A DNA stretch of 6,451 nt, taken from an uncultured bacterium (GTDB lineage Bacteria > Bacillota > Clostridia > Lachnospirales > Lachnospiraceae). The first letter of the stretch is position 1; each line of letters opens with the position of its first letter. The notes beneath the pieces were generated by a model. That model was not told the DNA's origin, made no database searches, and was given only the letters and a program-made list of their open reading frames with translations. A program made the position numbers and the translations under genes. Location of the stretch: positions 1-6,451 of the forward strand of contig CAMNLO010000094.1 in assembly GCA_946543095.1 (NCBI GenBank), in the 5' to 3' direction. Below, in pieces: positions 1 to 6,451 of this stretch.

Positions 1-249
1 GCCCAAGCCCTGGGAGTGGATACGGGCCGCCTCACCAAGCAGCAGGCCGCAAGGGCCGCCATCCTTCTGCTGGAAGAGTTAAAGCGCCGCATCGGGATCC
101 CGAAGCTTTCGGAAACCGCCTTTGACCCCAAGGACGTGCATCCTCTGGCAGTGAATGCCATGACGGACACGGGCATGCCGGAGAATCCCAGGCAGCCCAG
201 CATCGCCGAGGTGGAAGCGGTGTTTATGGAAGCCTACAACGACAGATAG
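1..249 (+). CDS. Iron-containing alcohol dehydrogenase, C-terminal fragment (5' end outside window)
   Basis: The reading frame is open from base 1 and ends at TAG 247-249, so this is the last 82 codons of a gene that starts to the left. The GTG at 16-18 is an internal Val codon and has no ribosome binding site. The end of the protein has the pattern typical of group III iron-dependent alcohol dehydrogenases: a helical stretch (LTKQQAARAAILLLEELKRRIGIP), then a DVHPLAVNAMTDTGMPENPRQPS segment, then a final helix ending in EAY. Compare the family's 'A..D.....NPR..T..E...LY..AY' ending. Family members are cytoplasmic enzymes that reduce aldehydes or oxidise alcohols with NAD(P)H and a catalytic Fe2+. 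The cofactor and metal ligands lie outside the window, so the substrate (butanol, propanediol, lactaldehyde and so on) cannot be assigned. It is the only plus-strand gene here and converges on the chemoreceptor gene. Confidence 0.88.
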   Translation, partial: AQALGVDTGRLTKQQAARAAILLLEELKRRIGIPKLSETAFDPKDVHPLAVNAMTDTGMPENPRQPSIAEVEAVFMEAYNDR

Positions 250-265
250 ATCATAAAGGATCAGC

Positions 266-296
266 GAAGGGCTGCCCTTTGGGCAGCCCTTCTTTA
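266..296 (+). terminator. Rho-independent terminator of the alcohol dehydrogenase gene
   Basis: A perfect 12-bp stem is formed by GAAGGGCTGCCC (266-277) and GGGCAGCCCTTC (281-292), with a TTT loop, followed by TTTAT. It starts 17 bases after the TAG stop of the alcohol dehydrogenase. The U-run is short, but the stem is strong. On the minus strand no T-run follows, so it is best read as a plus-strand terminator. Confidence 0.8.
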
Positions 297-305
297 TGGA
301 TAATC

Positions 306-338
306 AAGGGGGCTGCCGTTTCAAGCGGCAGCCCCCTT
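306..338. terminator. Second hairpin between convergent genes, possible bidirectional terminator
   Basis: A perfect 13-bp stem is formed by AAGGGGGCTGCCG (306-318) and CGGCAGCCCCCTT (326-338), with a 7-base loop. Read on the minus strand it lies 77 bases beyond the chemoreceptor stop and is followed by TTGATTATCC, a weak U-rich tail. On the plus strand it is followed by ATCCCCCTTATTATT. It is probably the main transcription stop for the chemoreceptor and a backup for the alcohol dehydrogenase. Its core GGGCTGCC is the same as in the hairpin at 266-292. Confidence 0.6.
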
Positions 339-369
339 ATCCCCCTTATTATTGATCCCTGCTTTCATT

Positions 370-397
370 CGGAAACAGTTTCCGGGATCCCCCGGAA
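370..397. repeat. Two overlapping short dyads downstream of the chemoreceptor stop
   Basis: CGGAAAC-A-GTTTCCG (370-384) and TTCCGGG-ATCC-CCCGGAA (380-397) overlap over the shared TTCCG, so only one can pair at a time. On the minus strand they fall 19-46 bases after the chemoreceptor stop, before the stronger hairpin at 306-338. The second forms a plausible 7-bp RNA hairpin. They may contribute to termination or 3'-end stability. The function is not known. Confidence 0.4.
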
Positions 398-415
398 GCC
401 GTCCCGTCTGATCTT

Positions 416-2419
416 CTACTGCTGGAAGAACTGGATCTCCCGGTTTAATTCCTCTGCTACATTCCTTAAGTCCGAAGCGCTGTTTGCAAGGGTGGTGACT
501 GTGGCGGAAAGCTCCTGCATGGAGGCTCCCGTCTCCTCACTGGAGGCGGCGTTCTCCTCGGAGATGGCGCTTAAGGCGCTCATGGTGTCCACCACGGCGT
601 TCTTGGAATCCTCACACTGATCCGCTCCATGACTGATGGTGTCCACTCCGCCCACGGTTTCGCCGATGTCTCCCAGCATTCCGTTCACGGCCGAAAGCGT
701 TTCGCCCAGAGCCTTCTGCTGATCCGAATTCCCTGTCTTCACATCCTCCGCAGCCTTCACGGCGGCTTCCGCCTGCTCCAGCAGCCTGTCCATTTCCTTG
801 CGGATATCATCTGCCATGGTCTTGGAATCGTCCGCCAACTTCCCGATCTCTTCCGCCACCACGGCGAAGCCCTTGCCGGCTTCTCCCGCTCTTGCGGCTT
901 CAATGGAAGCATTTAAGGACAGAAGGTTTGTCTGGGAAGCGATGGAGGAGATCCCCTCCACCTTGGTATTGATATTGGAAACAGCCTCCTGGGTGGCCTG
1001 AATGGTACGGGAGATCTCGTCGATCTTCTCAGTCATCTCCCTGGAATGATTCTGAAGGCTCTGAAGGGAATCTCCGGAAACCTGGGAGGCCTCCTTCATC
1101 TTACTGGCCAGCCCCGAAAGCATCCCTGCGGAGTTCTGCACATCCCCCACGGCGTCCCCGATCCTTCCCACATTTTCGGAAGCGTTCTGGATCTCGTCCG
1201 CCTGCTGGGTGGCGCCGGATGCGATCTCCTGCACGGCATTGGACACATCCTCCGCGGTGTGGGAGATGTCATTGGCCATATCCGAGAGCTCTTCTGAGGA
1301 TTTCCCCACGGATAAGGCTGAGTGCCTGATATTGTTCACAATGGCCTGCAGCTTGTCGATAACGGTATTCTGTGCATGGATGATATCCCCGAACTCATCC
1401 TTCCTGTTCAGATGCTCCCTAATGGGGGCAAAATGGCCGCCGGAGAGCTCGATAATGGAATTCTCCACTGTCTCGATGGGATCCGTAAAGCTCTTTGCCA
1501 TCAGGAAAGAGACGATACCAGCCGCAACCAGTAAAACAAGGCCCACTGCGATGACGATCATGGCGGAGCTCCTTGCCGAAGCCCCTATCACCTTTGTGTT
1601 GCTGGCTGCGCAGATCGTAAAGTGGGAAATGGGTTCCTTCACATAGGCAATGACCGCTCTGTAGCCCTTTCCCGTGTCCGCTTCATAGATGCCGTTGTCT
1701 TTACCGGAGACCATAAACTCAGAGGTGGCCCTGCTCTCCTCCTCATGTGCCCCCTCTCCGATCTCATACTGACAGTGGGCCGCCACAGTTCCTTCCGCAT
1801 CCGCTATGAAGCAGTCCTCCGAATCCTCGTTTGCCAGGAATTCGTGGAGATCGGAAAGGCTGTAATTGCGCTGCAGGATGCCGATGGGAGTTCCGTCGTC
1901 AAGGATCGGAACCGCAATGGTGATCTGCCTCGCTCCCGTGGCTTTGGAAATGATGACATTCGAAACGAAGGGTTTCCCTTTAATGCCCTCCTTAAAATAT
2001 TCCCGGTCCGACACATCCACAAGATCCCCCTTGGTCCGGATGCGCTGCATGCCCGTGGCATCCGTGAGGGCCGTGTTATTGCCGTCGTTCAGATATTCAT
2101 CCACTCCGTTCATATTCTCCAGAAGAACATTTTCCAGATCCTCCTGTCCCTGCAGATAGGCCACAGTGGTGGGTGAAGTGGCCAGGGTCTGCATGGTGGA
2201 GATATTCTTCTCCAGGATCTTCCCGAACTCGGACTGCAGATACCAGGCCTGCCAGTCCAGCGCATCCTGCGCGTCCGAAAGGGCCTTCCTGGTGGATGTG
2301 ATATAGCTTACCACGATGGCAACGATCAGCGGGATCGCCACCGACAAAAGCATCACAAAGATGAGCCTGGTCCTGATACTGTTAAAAAAACTGATCTTTC
2401 TTTTCTGTGCAACTTCCAT
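416..2419 (-). CDS. Methyl-accepting chemotaxis protein (Cache-type sensor, HAMP, MA signalling domain)
   Basis: This 667-residue membrane chemoreceptor should sense an extracellular ligand and control the CheA kinase through CheW. Visible parts, in order: basic N-terminus; TM1 at about 17-40; an extracellular sensor at about 41-283 with a Cache-like block ([17 protein letters not shown] at 137-153, then [17 protein letters not shown]); TM2 at about 284-308; a HAMP domain at about 309-362 with Pro314 and DEFG at 341-344; and a long coiled-coil MA domain at about 395-645. The MA hairpin tip is the hallmark conserved block at 490-530 ([20 protein letters not shown], then [11 protein letters not shown]). 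Likely methylation segments lie near 397-415 and 618-640 ([10 protein letters not shown]). No C-terminal NWETF-type CheR/CheB tether is present; the protein ends EIQFFQQ. The sensor keeps an R-x-Y-F motif (139-142) but not the full amino-acid-binding dCache signature as I recall it, so the ligand is unassigned. The ATG at 2417-2419 has GGAAAGGAAAGG seven bases upstream. No che genes are adjacent. Confidence 0.95.
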   Translation of the reverse strand: MEVAQKRKISFFNSIRTRLIFVMLLSVAIPLIVAIVVSYITSTRKALSDAQDALDWQAWYLQSEFGKILEKNISTMQTLATSPTTVAYLQGQEDLENVLLENMNGVDEYLNDGNNTALTDATGMQRIRTKGDLVDVSDREYFKEGIKGKPFVSNVIISKATGARQITIAVPILDDGTPIGILQRNYSLSDLHEFLANEDSEDCFIADAEGTVAAHCQYEIGEGAHEEESRATSEFMVSGKDNGIYEADTGKGYRAVIAYVKEPISHFTICAASNTKVIGASARSSAMIVIAVGLVLLVAAGIVSFLMAKSFTDPIETVENSIIELSGGHFAPIREHLNRKDEFGDIIHAQNTVIDKLQAIVNNIRHSALSVGKSSEELSDMANDISHTAEDVSNAVQEIASGATQQADEIQNASENVGRIGDAVGDVQNSAGMLSGLASKMKEASQVSGDSLQSLQNHSREMTEKIDEISRTIQATQEAVSNINTKVEGISSIASQTNLLSLNASIEAARAGEAGKGFAVVAEEIGKLADDSKTMADDIRKEMDRLLEQAEAAVKAAEDVKTGNSDQQKALGETLSAVNGMLGDIGETVGGVDTISHGADQCEDSKNAVVDTMSALSAISEENAASSEETGASMQELSATVTTLANSASDLRNVAEELNREIQFFQQ

Positions 2420-2426
2420 GCCTGTA

Positions 2427-2438
2427 CCTTTCCTTTCC
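2427..2438 (-). promoter_or_regulatory. Ribosome binding site of the chemoreceptor gene
   Basis: On the minus strand the sequence is GGAAAGGAAAGG, ending seven bases before the ATG at 2419. It is purine-rich but lacks a full AGGAGG, so it is weaker than the groES and groEL sites. It supports the assigned start, since no better in-frame start with a ribosome site is seen nearby. Confidence 0.7.
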
Positions 2439-2454
2439 GTACATCAATACAAAA

Positions 2455-2490
2455 TCTCACAACGACAATGCATTGCATGCCGTTGTGAGA
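2455..2490. repeat. 36-bp interrupted palindrome in the chemoreceptor leader (candidate operator or 5' stem-loop)
   Basis: Perfect 10-bp arms TCTCACAACG (2455-2464) and CGTTGTGAGA (2481-2490) enclose a 16-base centre that itself holds ATGCA-T-TGCAT (2468-2478). The whole segment is therefore nearly self-complementary. It lies 36 bases upstream of the chemoreceptor ATG and directly downstream of the candidate -10 hexamers. It thus covers the likely transcription start, a classic position for a repressor site. Alternatively it forms a stem-loop at the very 5' end of the mRNA. I do not recognise it as the binding site of a known regulator. Confidence 0.6.
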
Positions 2491-2491
2491 A

Positions 2492-2520
2492 ATTGTATCA
2501 TATTTGCCGAAATTATTCAC
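2492..2520 (-). promoter_or_regulatory. Candidate chemoreceptor promoter
   Basis: On the minus strand two overlapping -10 candidates are present, TATGAT (2497-2502) and TACAAT (2492-2497). For TACAAT a weak -35 (GTGAAT, 2515-2520) lies 17 bases upstream and matches three of six consensus bases. Either -10 would place the start at or inside the adjacent palindrome. The region is AT-rich compared with the genes. A flagellar sigma-D promoter was looked for because of the chemotaxis role, but no convincing match was found. Confidence 0.4.
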
Positions 2521-2659
2521 CTATTAAAATGATTCGGACGCTGCTGCCTCAACGTGTTTCTTTAATTCCTCTGTAAGCTTCCTACCTTTTACCTCCCTAT
2601 AGGATTCGGATTTTTAGCGTTTCATTCTGCGGAAATACTCTCGAAAGAGAATGGAAGCC

Positions 2660-2899
2660 TTATCCCCGGGGATTGGCCTTCAGCCATGCAATGATATCGG
2701 AGCTTTCATATAGGGGCTTTCCGTCGATGAACAGGCAGGGGACCTGCTCCTTCCCTCCCTCTTTGATCAGCCGTTCTCTGTCCGCCGGGTTTTCGTGAAT
2801 GTCATGCAGCTCGATATCACTGCGGCCCTCTGCTTTGATCTCCGCAAGCACCCGCTGGCAATAAGGGCAGGCGGCAAATTTGAATAATTCCAGTTTCAT
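2660..2899 (-). CDS. Glutaredoxin-like thiol-disulfide oxidoreductase (CPYC active site)
   Basis: This small cytoplasmic redox protein has 79 residues, the length of a minimal glutaredoxin. A beta strand (MKLELFKFAA) leads into the dithiol active site C11-P12-Y13-C14 at the start of the first helix. The cis-Pro loop Q-V-P54 and strand CLFIDGKPL follow, then Y-E-S-S-D-I at 64-69, where glutaredoxins have the glutathione-binding G-[GSY]-x-D motif, and a last helix (IIAWLKA). A longer in-frame start exists at 2914. I chose the ATG at 2897-2899 because AAAGGAG (2905-2911) lies five bases before it and would be inside the longer version. Such proteins reduce disulfides or glutathionylated thiols. 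Many Clostridia lack glutathione, so the physiological partner is uncertain. It follows groEL by 295 bases with its own candidate promoter, so a shared transcript is possible but not required. Confidence 0.88.
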   Translation of the reverse strand: MKLELFKFAACPYCQRVLAEIKAEGRSDIELHDIHENPADRERLIKEGGKEQVPCLFIDGKPLYESSDIIAWLKANPRG

Positions 2900-2904
2900 G
2901 CGAT

Positions 2905-2911
2905 CTCCTTT
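2905..2911 (-). promoter_or_regulatory. Ribosome binding site deciding the glutaredoxin start
   Basis: AAAGGAG on the minus strand sits five bases upstream of the ATG at 2899. It overlaps the first codons of the longer alternative start (2914), which has no comparable site in front of it. This favours the 79-residue protein. Confidence 0.8.
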
Positions 2912-2927
2912 CATTTAGCGTTAAATG

Positions 2928-2955
2928 ATCATACTTCGGATTTTGTACTTCTCGA
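2928..2955 (-). promoter_or_regulatory. Candidate promoter of the glutaredoxin-like gene
   Basis: On the minus strand, TCGAGA (2950-2955, four of six matches to TTGACA) is separated by 16 bases from TATGAT (2928-2933, five of six matches to TATAAT). Transcription would begin near 2921, leaving a leader of about 20 bases before the ATG. An imperfect dyad TTCTATACGTATGAA (2968-2982) lies just upstream and could be a regulator site. This is inference from sequence alone. Confidence 0.5.
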
Positions 2956-3021
2956 CCCTGTTATCATTCTATACGTATGAACGAACTGATATCCACGGAT
3001 ATTCTGAAACTTTTCAGATAA

Positions 3022-3052
3022 GCGCGGATCGGATGGATTCCAAGATCCGCGC
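3022..3052 (-). terminator. GC-rich hairpin after groEL, possible terminator
   Basis: A perfect 9-bp stem is formed by GCGCGGATC (3022-3030) and GATCCGCGC (3044-3052), with a 13-base loop. On the minus strand it is followed by TTATCTGAAAAG, a poor U-run. It lies about 145 bases past the groEL stop and before the glutaredoxin-like promoter, so it may end the groESL transcript. Four bases of its arm (3049-3052) are also part of the 18-bp inverted repeat at 3049-3066, so the two foldings compete. Confidence 0.5.
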
Positions 3053-3065
3053 ATAAACACGAACG

Positions 3066-3100
3066 ACAGGGGGGCAATCCCTTCGGGATCACCCCCCTGT
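3066..3100 (-). terminator. Strong G/C hairpin inside the inverted-repeat element, possible groESL terminator
   Basis: Outer arms ACAGGGGGG (3066-3074) and CCCCCCTGT (3092-3100) form nine pairs. After a 2x2 internal loop, ATCCC (3077-3081) and GGGAT (3085-3089) form five more, with a three-base tip. On the minus strand the stem is followed by CGTTCGTGTTTATG, only moderately U-rich. It lies 95 bases past the groEL stop. It is stable enough to block 3' exonucleases even if it is not an efficient terminator. Confidence 0.55.
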
Positions 3101-3124
3101 ACGTTACACTCACATGACACCTTC

Positions 3125-3168
3125 GGAAGATGCAGCCTGGAATGCAAGCATTCCGTCTGCATCATTCC
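3125..3168. repeat. 44-bp near-perfect hairpin inside the inverted-repeat element
   Basis: Nested arms are GGAA/TTCC (3125-3128 and 3165-3168), GATGCAG/CTGCATC (3129-3135 and 3157-3163) and GGAATGC/GCATTCC (3139-3145 and 3148-3154). The last pair closes on an AA tip. The only interruptions are a one-base bulge at 3164 and a 3x2 internal loop. There is no U-run on either strand, so it does not look like a terminator. Confidence 0.6.
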
Positions 3169-3194
3169 TCGCTGTCTCGTTCGTGTTTATGCGC

Positions 3195-4841
<1,647 letters not shown>

Positions 4842-4852
4842 TTATCGCTGCT

Positions 4853-4888
4853 GCTTGAGTTTACATCACTCAAGCGATCCTCGGGATC
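4853..4888 (-). repeat. Hairpins in the groES-groEL intergenic region
   Basis: An 8-bp perfect stem GCTTGAGT/ACTCAAGC (4853-4860 and 4868-4875) with a 7-base loop is followed at once by a 5-bp stem GATCC/GGATC (4876-4880 and 4884-4888). Both fall in the 138-base spacer, 33-68 bases before the groEL start. Neither is followed by a U-run, so termination is unlikely. They could affect mRNA processing, stability or groEL translation. The evidence is only the base pairing. Confidence 0.45.
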
Positions 4889-4958
4889 CTGCTTCGTTGT
4901 CTCATTAACACAGCTCTGATAATACGGTGTTATGTCAACCGCAATCTGATCCTTCGTC

Positions 4959-5243
4959 TTACTTCACCACCGCCAGGATATCATTCTGCTTCACGATGAT
5001 GTATTCCACGTCGTCCAGCTTGACTTCGGTGCCTGCGTACTTGGAATAGATGACCTGATCTCCCTTCTTGACTTCCATCTTGATCTCTTTGCCGTCCACC
5101 ATTCCGCCGGGGCCCACTGCCACGACTTCTGCCTGCTGGGGCTTTTCCTTGCCGGATTCGGGAAGGATGATGCCGCCCTTTGTTTTCTCCTCAGCCTCAA
5201 GCTGCTTTAACACAACGCGGTCTGCCAACGGTACTAACTTCAT
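4959..5243 (-). CDS. groES: Co-chaperonin GroES (Hsp10)
   Basis: This 94-residue protein forms the heptameric lid that caps GroEL. The sequence matches the family throughout: MKLVPLADRVVLKQLEAEEKT at the start, the mobile GroEL-contacting loop at about 16-37 with the hydrophobic G-I-I-L tripeptide region (24-27), the roof region GPGGMVDGK (44-52), GDQVIYSKYAGTEVK (61-75), and the closing strand with NDILAVV. An in-frame ATG exists 20 codons upstream (5303) but lies inside the CIRCE operator. The ATG at 5241-5243, with TAAGGAGG six bases before it, gives the usual length. It is the first gene of the operon. The 5' leader between CIRCE and the ribosome site is A-rich on the transcribed strand. 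Confidence 0.98.
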   Translation of the reverse strand: MKLVPLADRVVLKQLEAEEKTKGGIILPESGKEKPQQAEVVAVGPGGMVDGKEIKMEVKKGDQVIYSKYAGTEVKLDDVEYIIVKQNDILAVVK

Positions 5244-5249
5244 ACAACG

Positions 5250-5257
5250 CCTCCTTA
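5250..5257 (-). promoter_or_regulatory. Ribosome binding site of groES
   Basis: TAAGGAGG on the minus strand ends six bases before the ATG at 5243. It is a consensus site and settles the groES start against the longer frame beginning inside CIRCE. Confidence 0.9.
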
Positions 5258-5292
5258 TCTTTGTGTTGACTTTGGTTTTCTTTTTTCTTCTG

Positions 5293-5319
5293 TTAGCACT
5301 CACTCGGTCTGAGTGCTAA
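5293..5319. promoter_or_regulatory. CIRCE operator (HrcA binding site)
   Basis: TTAGCACTC (5293-5301), a nine-base spacer, and GAGTGCTAA (5311-5319) match the CIRCE consensus exactly. The site lies just downstream of the groES promoter, where the HrcA repressor blocks transcription until heat or unfolded protein titrates GroEL away from HrcA. hrcA itself is not in the window. Confidence 0.97.
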
Positions 5320-5330
5320 TCACAATGCGT

Positions 5331-5359
5331 ATCATAATCCTATGGGGGATTTCCTGCAA
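5331..5359 (-). promoter_or_regulatory. groESL promoter (sigma-A type)
   Basis: On the minus strand, TTGCAG (5354-5359) is separated by 17 bases from TATGAT (5331-5336). The start site would be near 5324, so CIRCE occupies roughly the first 30 transcribed bases. The -10 matches five of six consensus bases and the -35 three of six. The position relative to CIRCE supports the call. Confidence 0.75.
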
Positions 5360-5442
5360 AGACGTGAATAGACAGATAAGTTTATATTGATCTGAATATC
5401 TTTGATTTTCTTTTGAATTCTCCGTTTTTCTCTGTTTTCCGC

Positions 5443-5465
5443 CCACGGTGCATGAAACACCGTGG
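5443..5465 (-). terminator. Hairpin just after the cell-wall hydrolase stop
   Basis: A perfect 8-bp stem CCACGGTG/CACCGTGG (5443-5450 and 5458-5465) with loop CATGAAA begins six bases past the hydrolase stop codon. The T-run (TTTT at 5466-5469) is on the plus-strand side, while on the minus strand the stem is followed by GCGGAAAAC with no U-run. It is therefore an odd terminator for this gene. It separates the hydrolase from the groESL promoter region, so some role in ending the upstream transcript is likely. Confidence 0.45.
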
Positions 5466-5471
5466 TTTTCC

Positions 5472-6451
5472 CTATTCCTCAGAGTTCTCCGGCTCTTCTT
5501 CCTCCTCCTGGGGCTCAGGGGCCTCCCAGGTCTGCTCCACCGCCTCTTCTTCCTCTTCCTCCTTCGGCGTTTCCTCCGCCGGTTCTTCGGAGGGCTCTTC
5601 CTGGGTCTCCTCCTGCTGTTCCTCCGTCTTCTGCTCCTGCTCCTGCTGCTGTGTCTCCTCCTGCTGCGTCTGCTGTTCCGTCTGCTGCTCCTGCTGCGTC
5701 TGCTGCTCCACTGCAGGCTGGGAGCTCTTGTTCGTCACCCAGCGGTAGAAGAAGGCGTGGTTGCCGATCATGGTGTATTCGGCGATGCCGTAGTAATCCG
5801 CGTAATACTTAGTCATAAAGAAGAGATAGTCTCCCACACGGGCGCCTCCCAGCACCTCCTGGGCCGCCTGCATACAGGTGGAATTGGGTCCCCTCTGGAT
5901 GATCAGCTCCACCTTTCCGGAGCGATAGGAGGCAAACTGCATATTCTGGGTAATGACGCTGATGATATCGTTGGGGAAGGCGGAGCTTTTCACCCGGTTC
6001 ATGATCACGCTCCCCACTCCCAGCTTTCCGGTGTAGGACTCTCCGTCCGCCTCCGCCTGGATCGTGGCGGCAAGCCATTCCAGCTCAGAGCCGCTGGCGC
6101 TGTAGGAGCCGGAGGTGTCTTCCTTTGTCAGAGCCAGACGCTCCGCGATCTGCTGGGCCAGTCTTGCCTGGGCTGCGGCGGTCTGGGCCTCCAGGGCCTT
6201 CATCTGCACATCCAGCTGGTATAACATCTGATCATAGTTCTGGAGCTTCTGCTTTTCCGTGGAAATGGTGCTGCCCACGATCCCCAGCTTTTCCCTGACC
6301 TCGTCAGTTAAGTCCGCCAGCTCCTCATGCTTTTCATCCAGAATGGCCTGATAGGCGTTCAGCTCTTCCTCCTGCTGCTTCTCCACCGAGACCTTTGCCT
6401 CGATCTCCTGCTGCAGGGTCTGATATTCGCCGATCATTTTATAATCGTAGC
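5472..6451 (-). CDS. SleB-like cell-wall hydrolase with N-terminal coiled coil and Gln/Glu-rich tail (5' end outside window)
   Basis: At least 325 codons are visible, ending at TAG (5472-5474). The frame stays open through 6451 (reading YDYK before the Met at 6437) and no ribosome site precedes that Met, so the true start and any signal peptide lie to the right. Numbered from that Met: residues ~5-105 are a charged, Ala/Gln/Leu-rich coiled coil like those of secreted PcsB/CwlO-type hydrolases. Residues ~119-233 are a SleB/Hydrolase_2 domain: LAATIQAEADGES with the probable catalytic Glu129, then GKLGVGSVIMNRVKSSAFPNDIISVI, QFASYRSG, and the closing GNHAFFYRW. Residues 238-321 are almost wholly Gln and Glu with some Thr and Pro. 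The family cleaves peptidoglycan as a lytic transglycosylase; SleB itself acts on spore cortex, but coiled-coil relatives probably act in growth or division. The tail looks disordered and acidic. Confidence 0.9.
   Translation of the reverse strand, partial: YDYKMIGEYQTLQQEIEAKVSVEKQQEEELNAYQAILDEKHEELADLTDEVREKLGIVGSTISTEKQKLQNYDQMLYQLDVQMKALEAQTAAAQARLAQQIAERLALTKEDTSGSYSASGSELEWLAATIQAEADGESYTGKLGVGSVIMNRVKSSAFPNDIISVITQNMQFASYRSGKVELIIQRGPNSTCMQAAQEVLGGARVGDYLFFMTKYYADYYGIAEYTMIGNHAFFYRWVTNKSSQPAVEQQTQQEQQTEQQTQQEETQQQEQEQKTEEQQEETQEEPSEEPAEETPKEEEEEEAVEQTWEAPEPQEEEEEPENSEE
5475..5726 (-). repeat. Low-complexity CAG/GAG-rich coding tract (hydrolase tail)
   Basis: On the coding strand, the last 84 sense codons of the hydrolase are dominated by CAG (Gln) and GAG/GAA (Glu). 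The first half (5599-5726) is Gln-rich with QQTQQE-like repeats and the second half is Glu-rich with runs of five and six Glu. The plus strand appears as CTGCTG/CTCCTC. Such tracts can change length by slippage. The tract also creates a long Leu/Ser-rich open frame on the opposite strand, which is an artefact. Confidence 0.8.

Larger units (their letters stand above)
3049..3194. repeat. 146-bp element with perfect 18-bp terminal inverted repeats and two internal hairpins
   Basis: The left arm GCGCATAAACACGAACGA (3049-3066) is the exact reverse complement of 3177-3194. The right arm touches the groEL TGA (3195-3197) with no spacer. Inside lie two more stems, at 3066-3100 and 3125-3168. The whole segment can therefore fold as a three-way junction in RNA or extrude as a cruciform in DNA. 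No transposase or obvious target duplication is seen (flanks AGATCC and TCACAT). It could be a small non-autonomous mobile palindrome, or a structured 3'UTR or attenuator of groESL. The sequence cannot decide between them. No known RNA family was recognised. Confidence 0.7.

Noticed and set aside
1622..2176. A 184-codon plus-strand open frame within the chemoreceptor gene
   Set aside because: It is antisense to a convincing Cache/HAMP/MA protein, has no ribosome site and shows no recognisable family.
2494..2530. Possible flagellar sigma-D promoter for the chemoreceptor
   Set aside because: The best alignment (TTAA, 15 bases, GGCAAATA) matches the CCGATA-type -10 too poorly to support.
2929..3165. 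A 78-codon minus-strand open frame between groEL and the glutaredoxin-like gene
   Set aside because: It starts inside the 44-bp hairpin and runs through the G-rich stem and one terminal repeat. Its ribosome site is poor and its composition (many Cys, Ser, His, no domain) does not look like a real protein.
3049..3194. Insertion sequence or integron attC site
   Set aside because: There is no transposase or integrase gene, no visible target duplication, and no GTTRRRY-type core. Only a non-autonomous palindrome or RNA structure remains plausible.
4933..4938. A perfect minus-strand TTGACA in the groES-groEL spacer, suggesting a second groEL promoter
   Set aside because: There is no -10-like hexamer 16-18 bases downstream. 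The nearest AT-rich hexamer, TATTAT, is only eight bases away.
5448..6224. A 258-codon plus-strand open frame, very Leu-rich
   Set aside because: It is the antisense image of the CAG/GAG-rich hydrolase tail and catalytic domain. The Leu runs come from CTG/CTC, and the real hydrolase domain is clear on the other strand.

Overview
The window looks like ordinary chromosome from a Gram-positive anaerobe of the Clostridia, most likely Lachnospiraceae-like. The signs are a groES-groEL operon under a perfect CIRCE/HrcA operator, strong AGGAGG-type ribosome binding sites, fairly GC-rich coding DNA, a SleB-type cell-wall hydrolase fused to a coiled coil, and a large Cache/HAMP chemoreceptor. This placement rests on gene content and protein style and is not a species call.

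Layout. The left edge (1-249, + strand) holds the last 82 codons of an iron-containing alcohol dehydrogenase, closed by a strong hairpin at 266-292. A second hairpin (306-338) lies between it and the converging minus-strand genes. All other genes are on the minus strand. In transcription order from the right edge they are: a SleB/hydrolase_2 protein running off the window (5472-6451), groES (4959-5243), groEL (3195-4820), a 79-residue CPYC glutaredoxin-like protein (2660-2899), and a 667-residue methyl-accepting chemotaxis protein (416-2419).

How the genes fit together. groES and groEL form one heat-shock operon with a sigma-A-like promoter and CIRCE just downstream of it. The glutaredoxin-like gene and the chemoreceptor each have a gap of about 240-295 bp and a candidate promoter in front, so they are probably separate units rather than operon members. 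The three candidate minus-strand promoters (groES, grx, mcp) all carry a TATGAT hexamer.

The most unusual non-coding feature is the 146-bp stretch at 3049-3194, directly after the groEL stop codon. It is bounded by perfect 18-bp inverted repeats and encloses two further strong hairpins. A third hairpin (3022-3052) shares four bases with one of the terminal arms. It could be a small non-autonomous palindromic element or a structured 3'UTR/attenuator RNA. A second notable element is a 36-bp interrupted palindrome at the expected start of the chemoreceptor transcript. I see no tRNA, rRNA, CRISPR array, transposase or phage gene, and nothing that amounts to a new multi-gene system.
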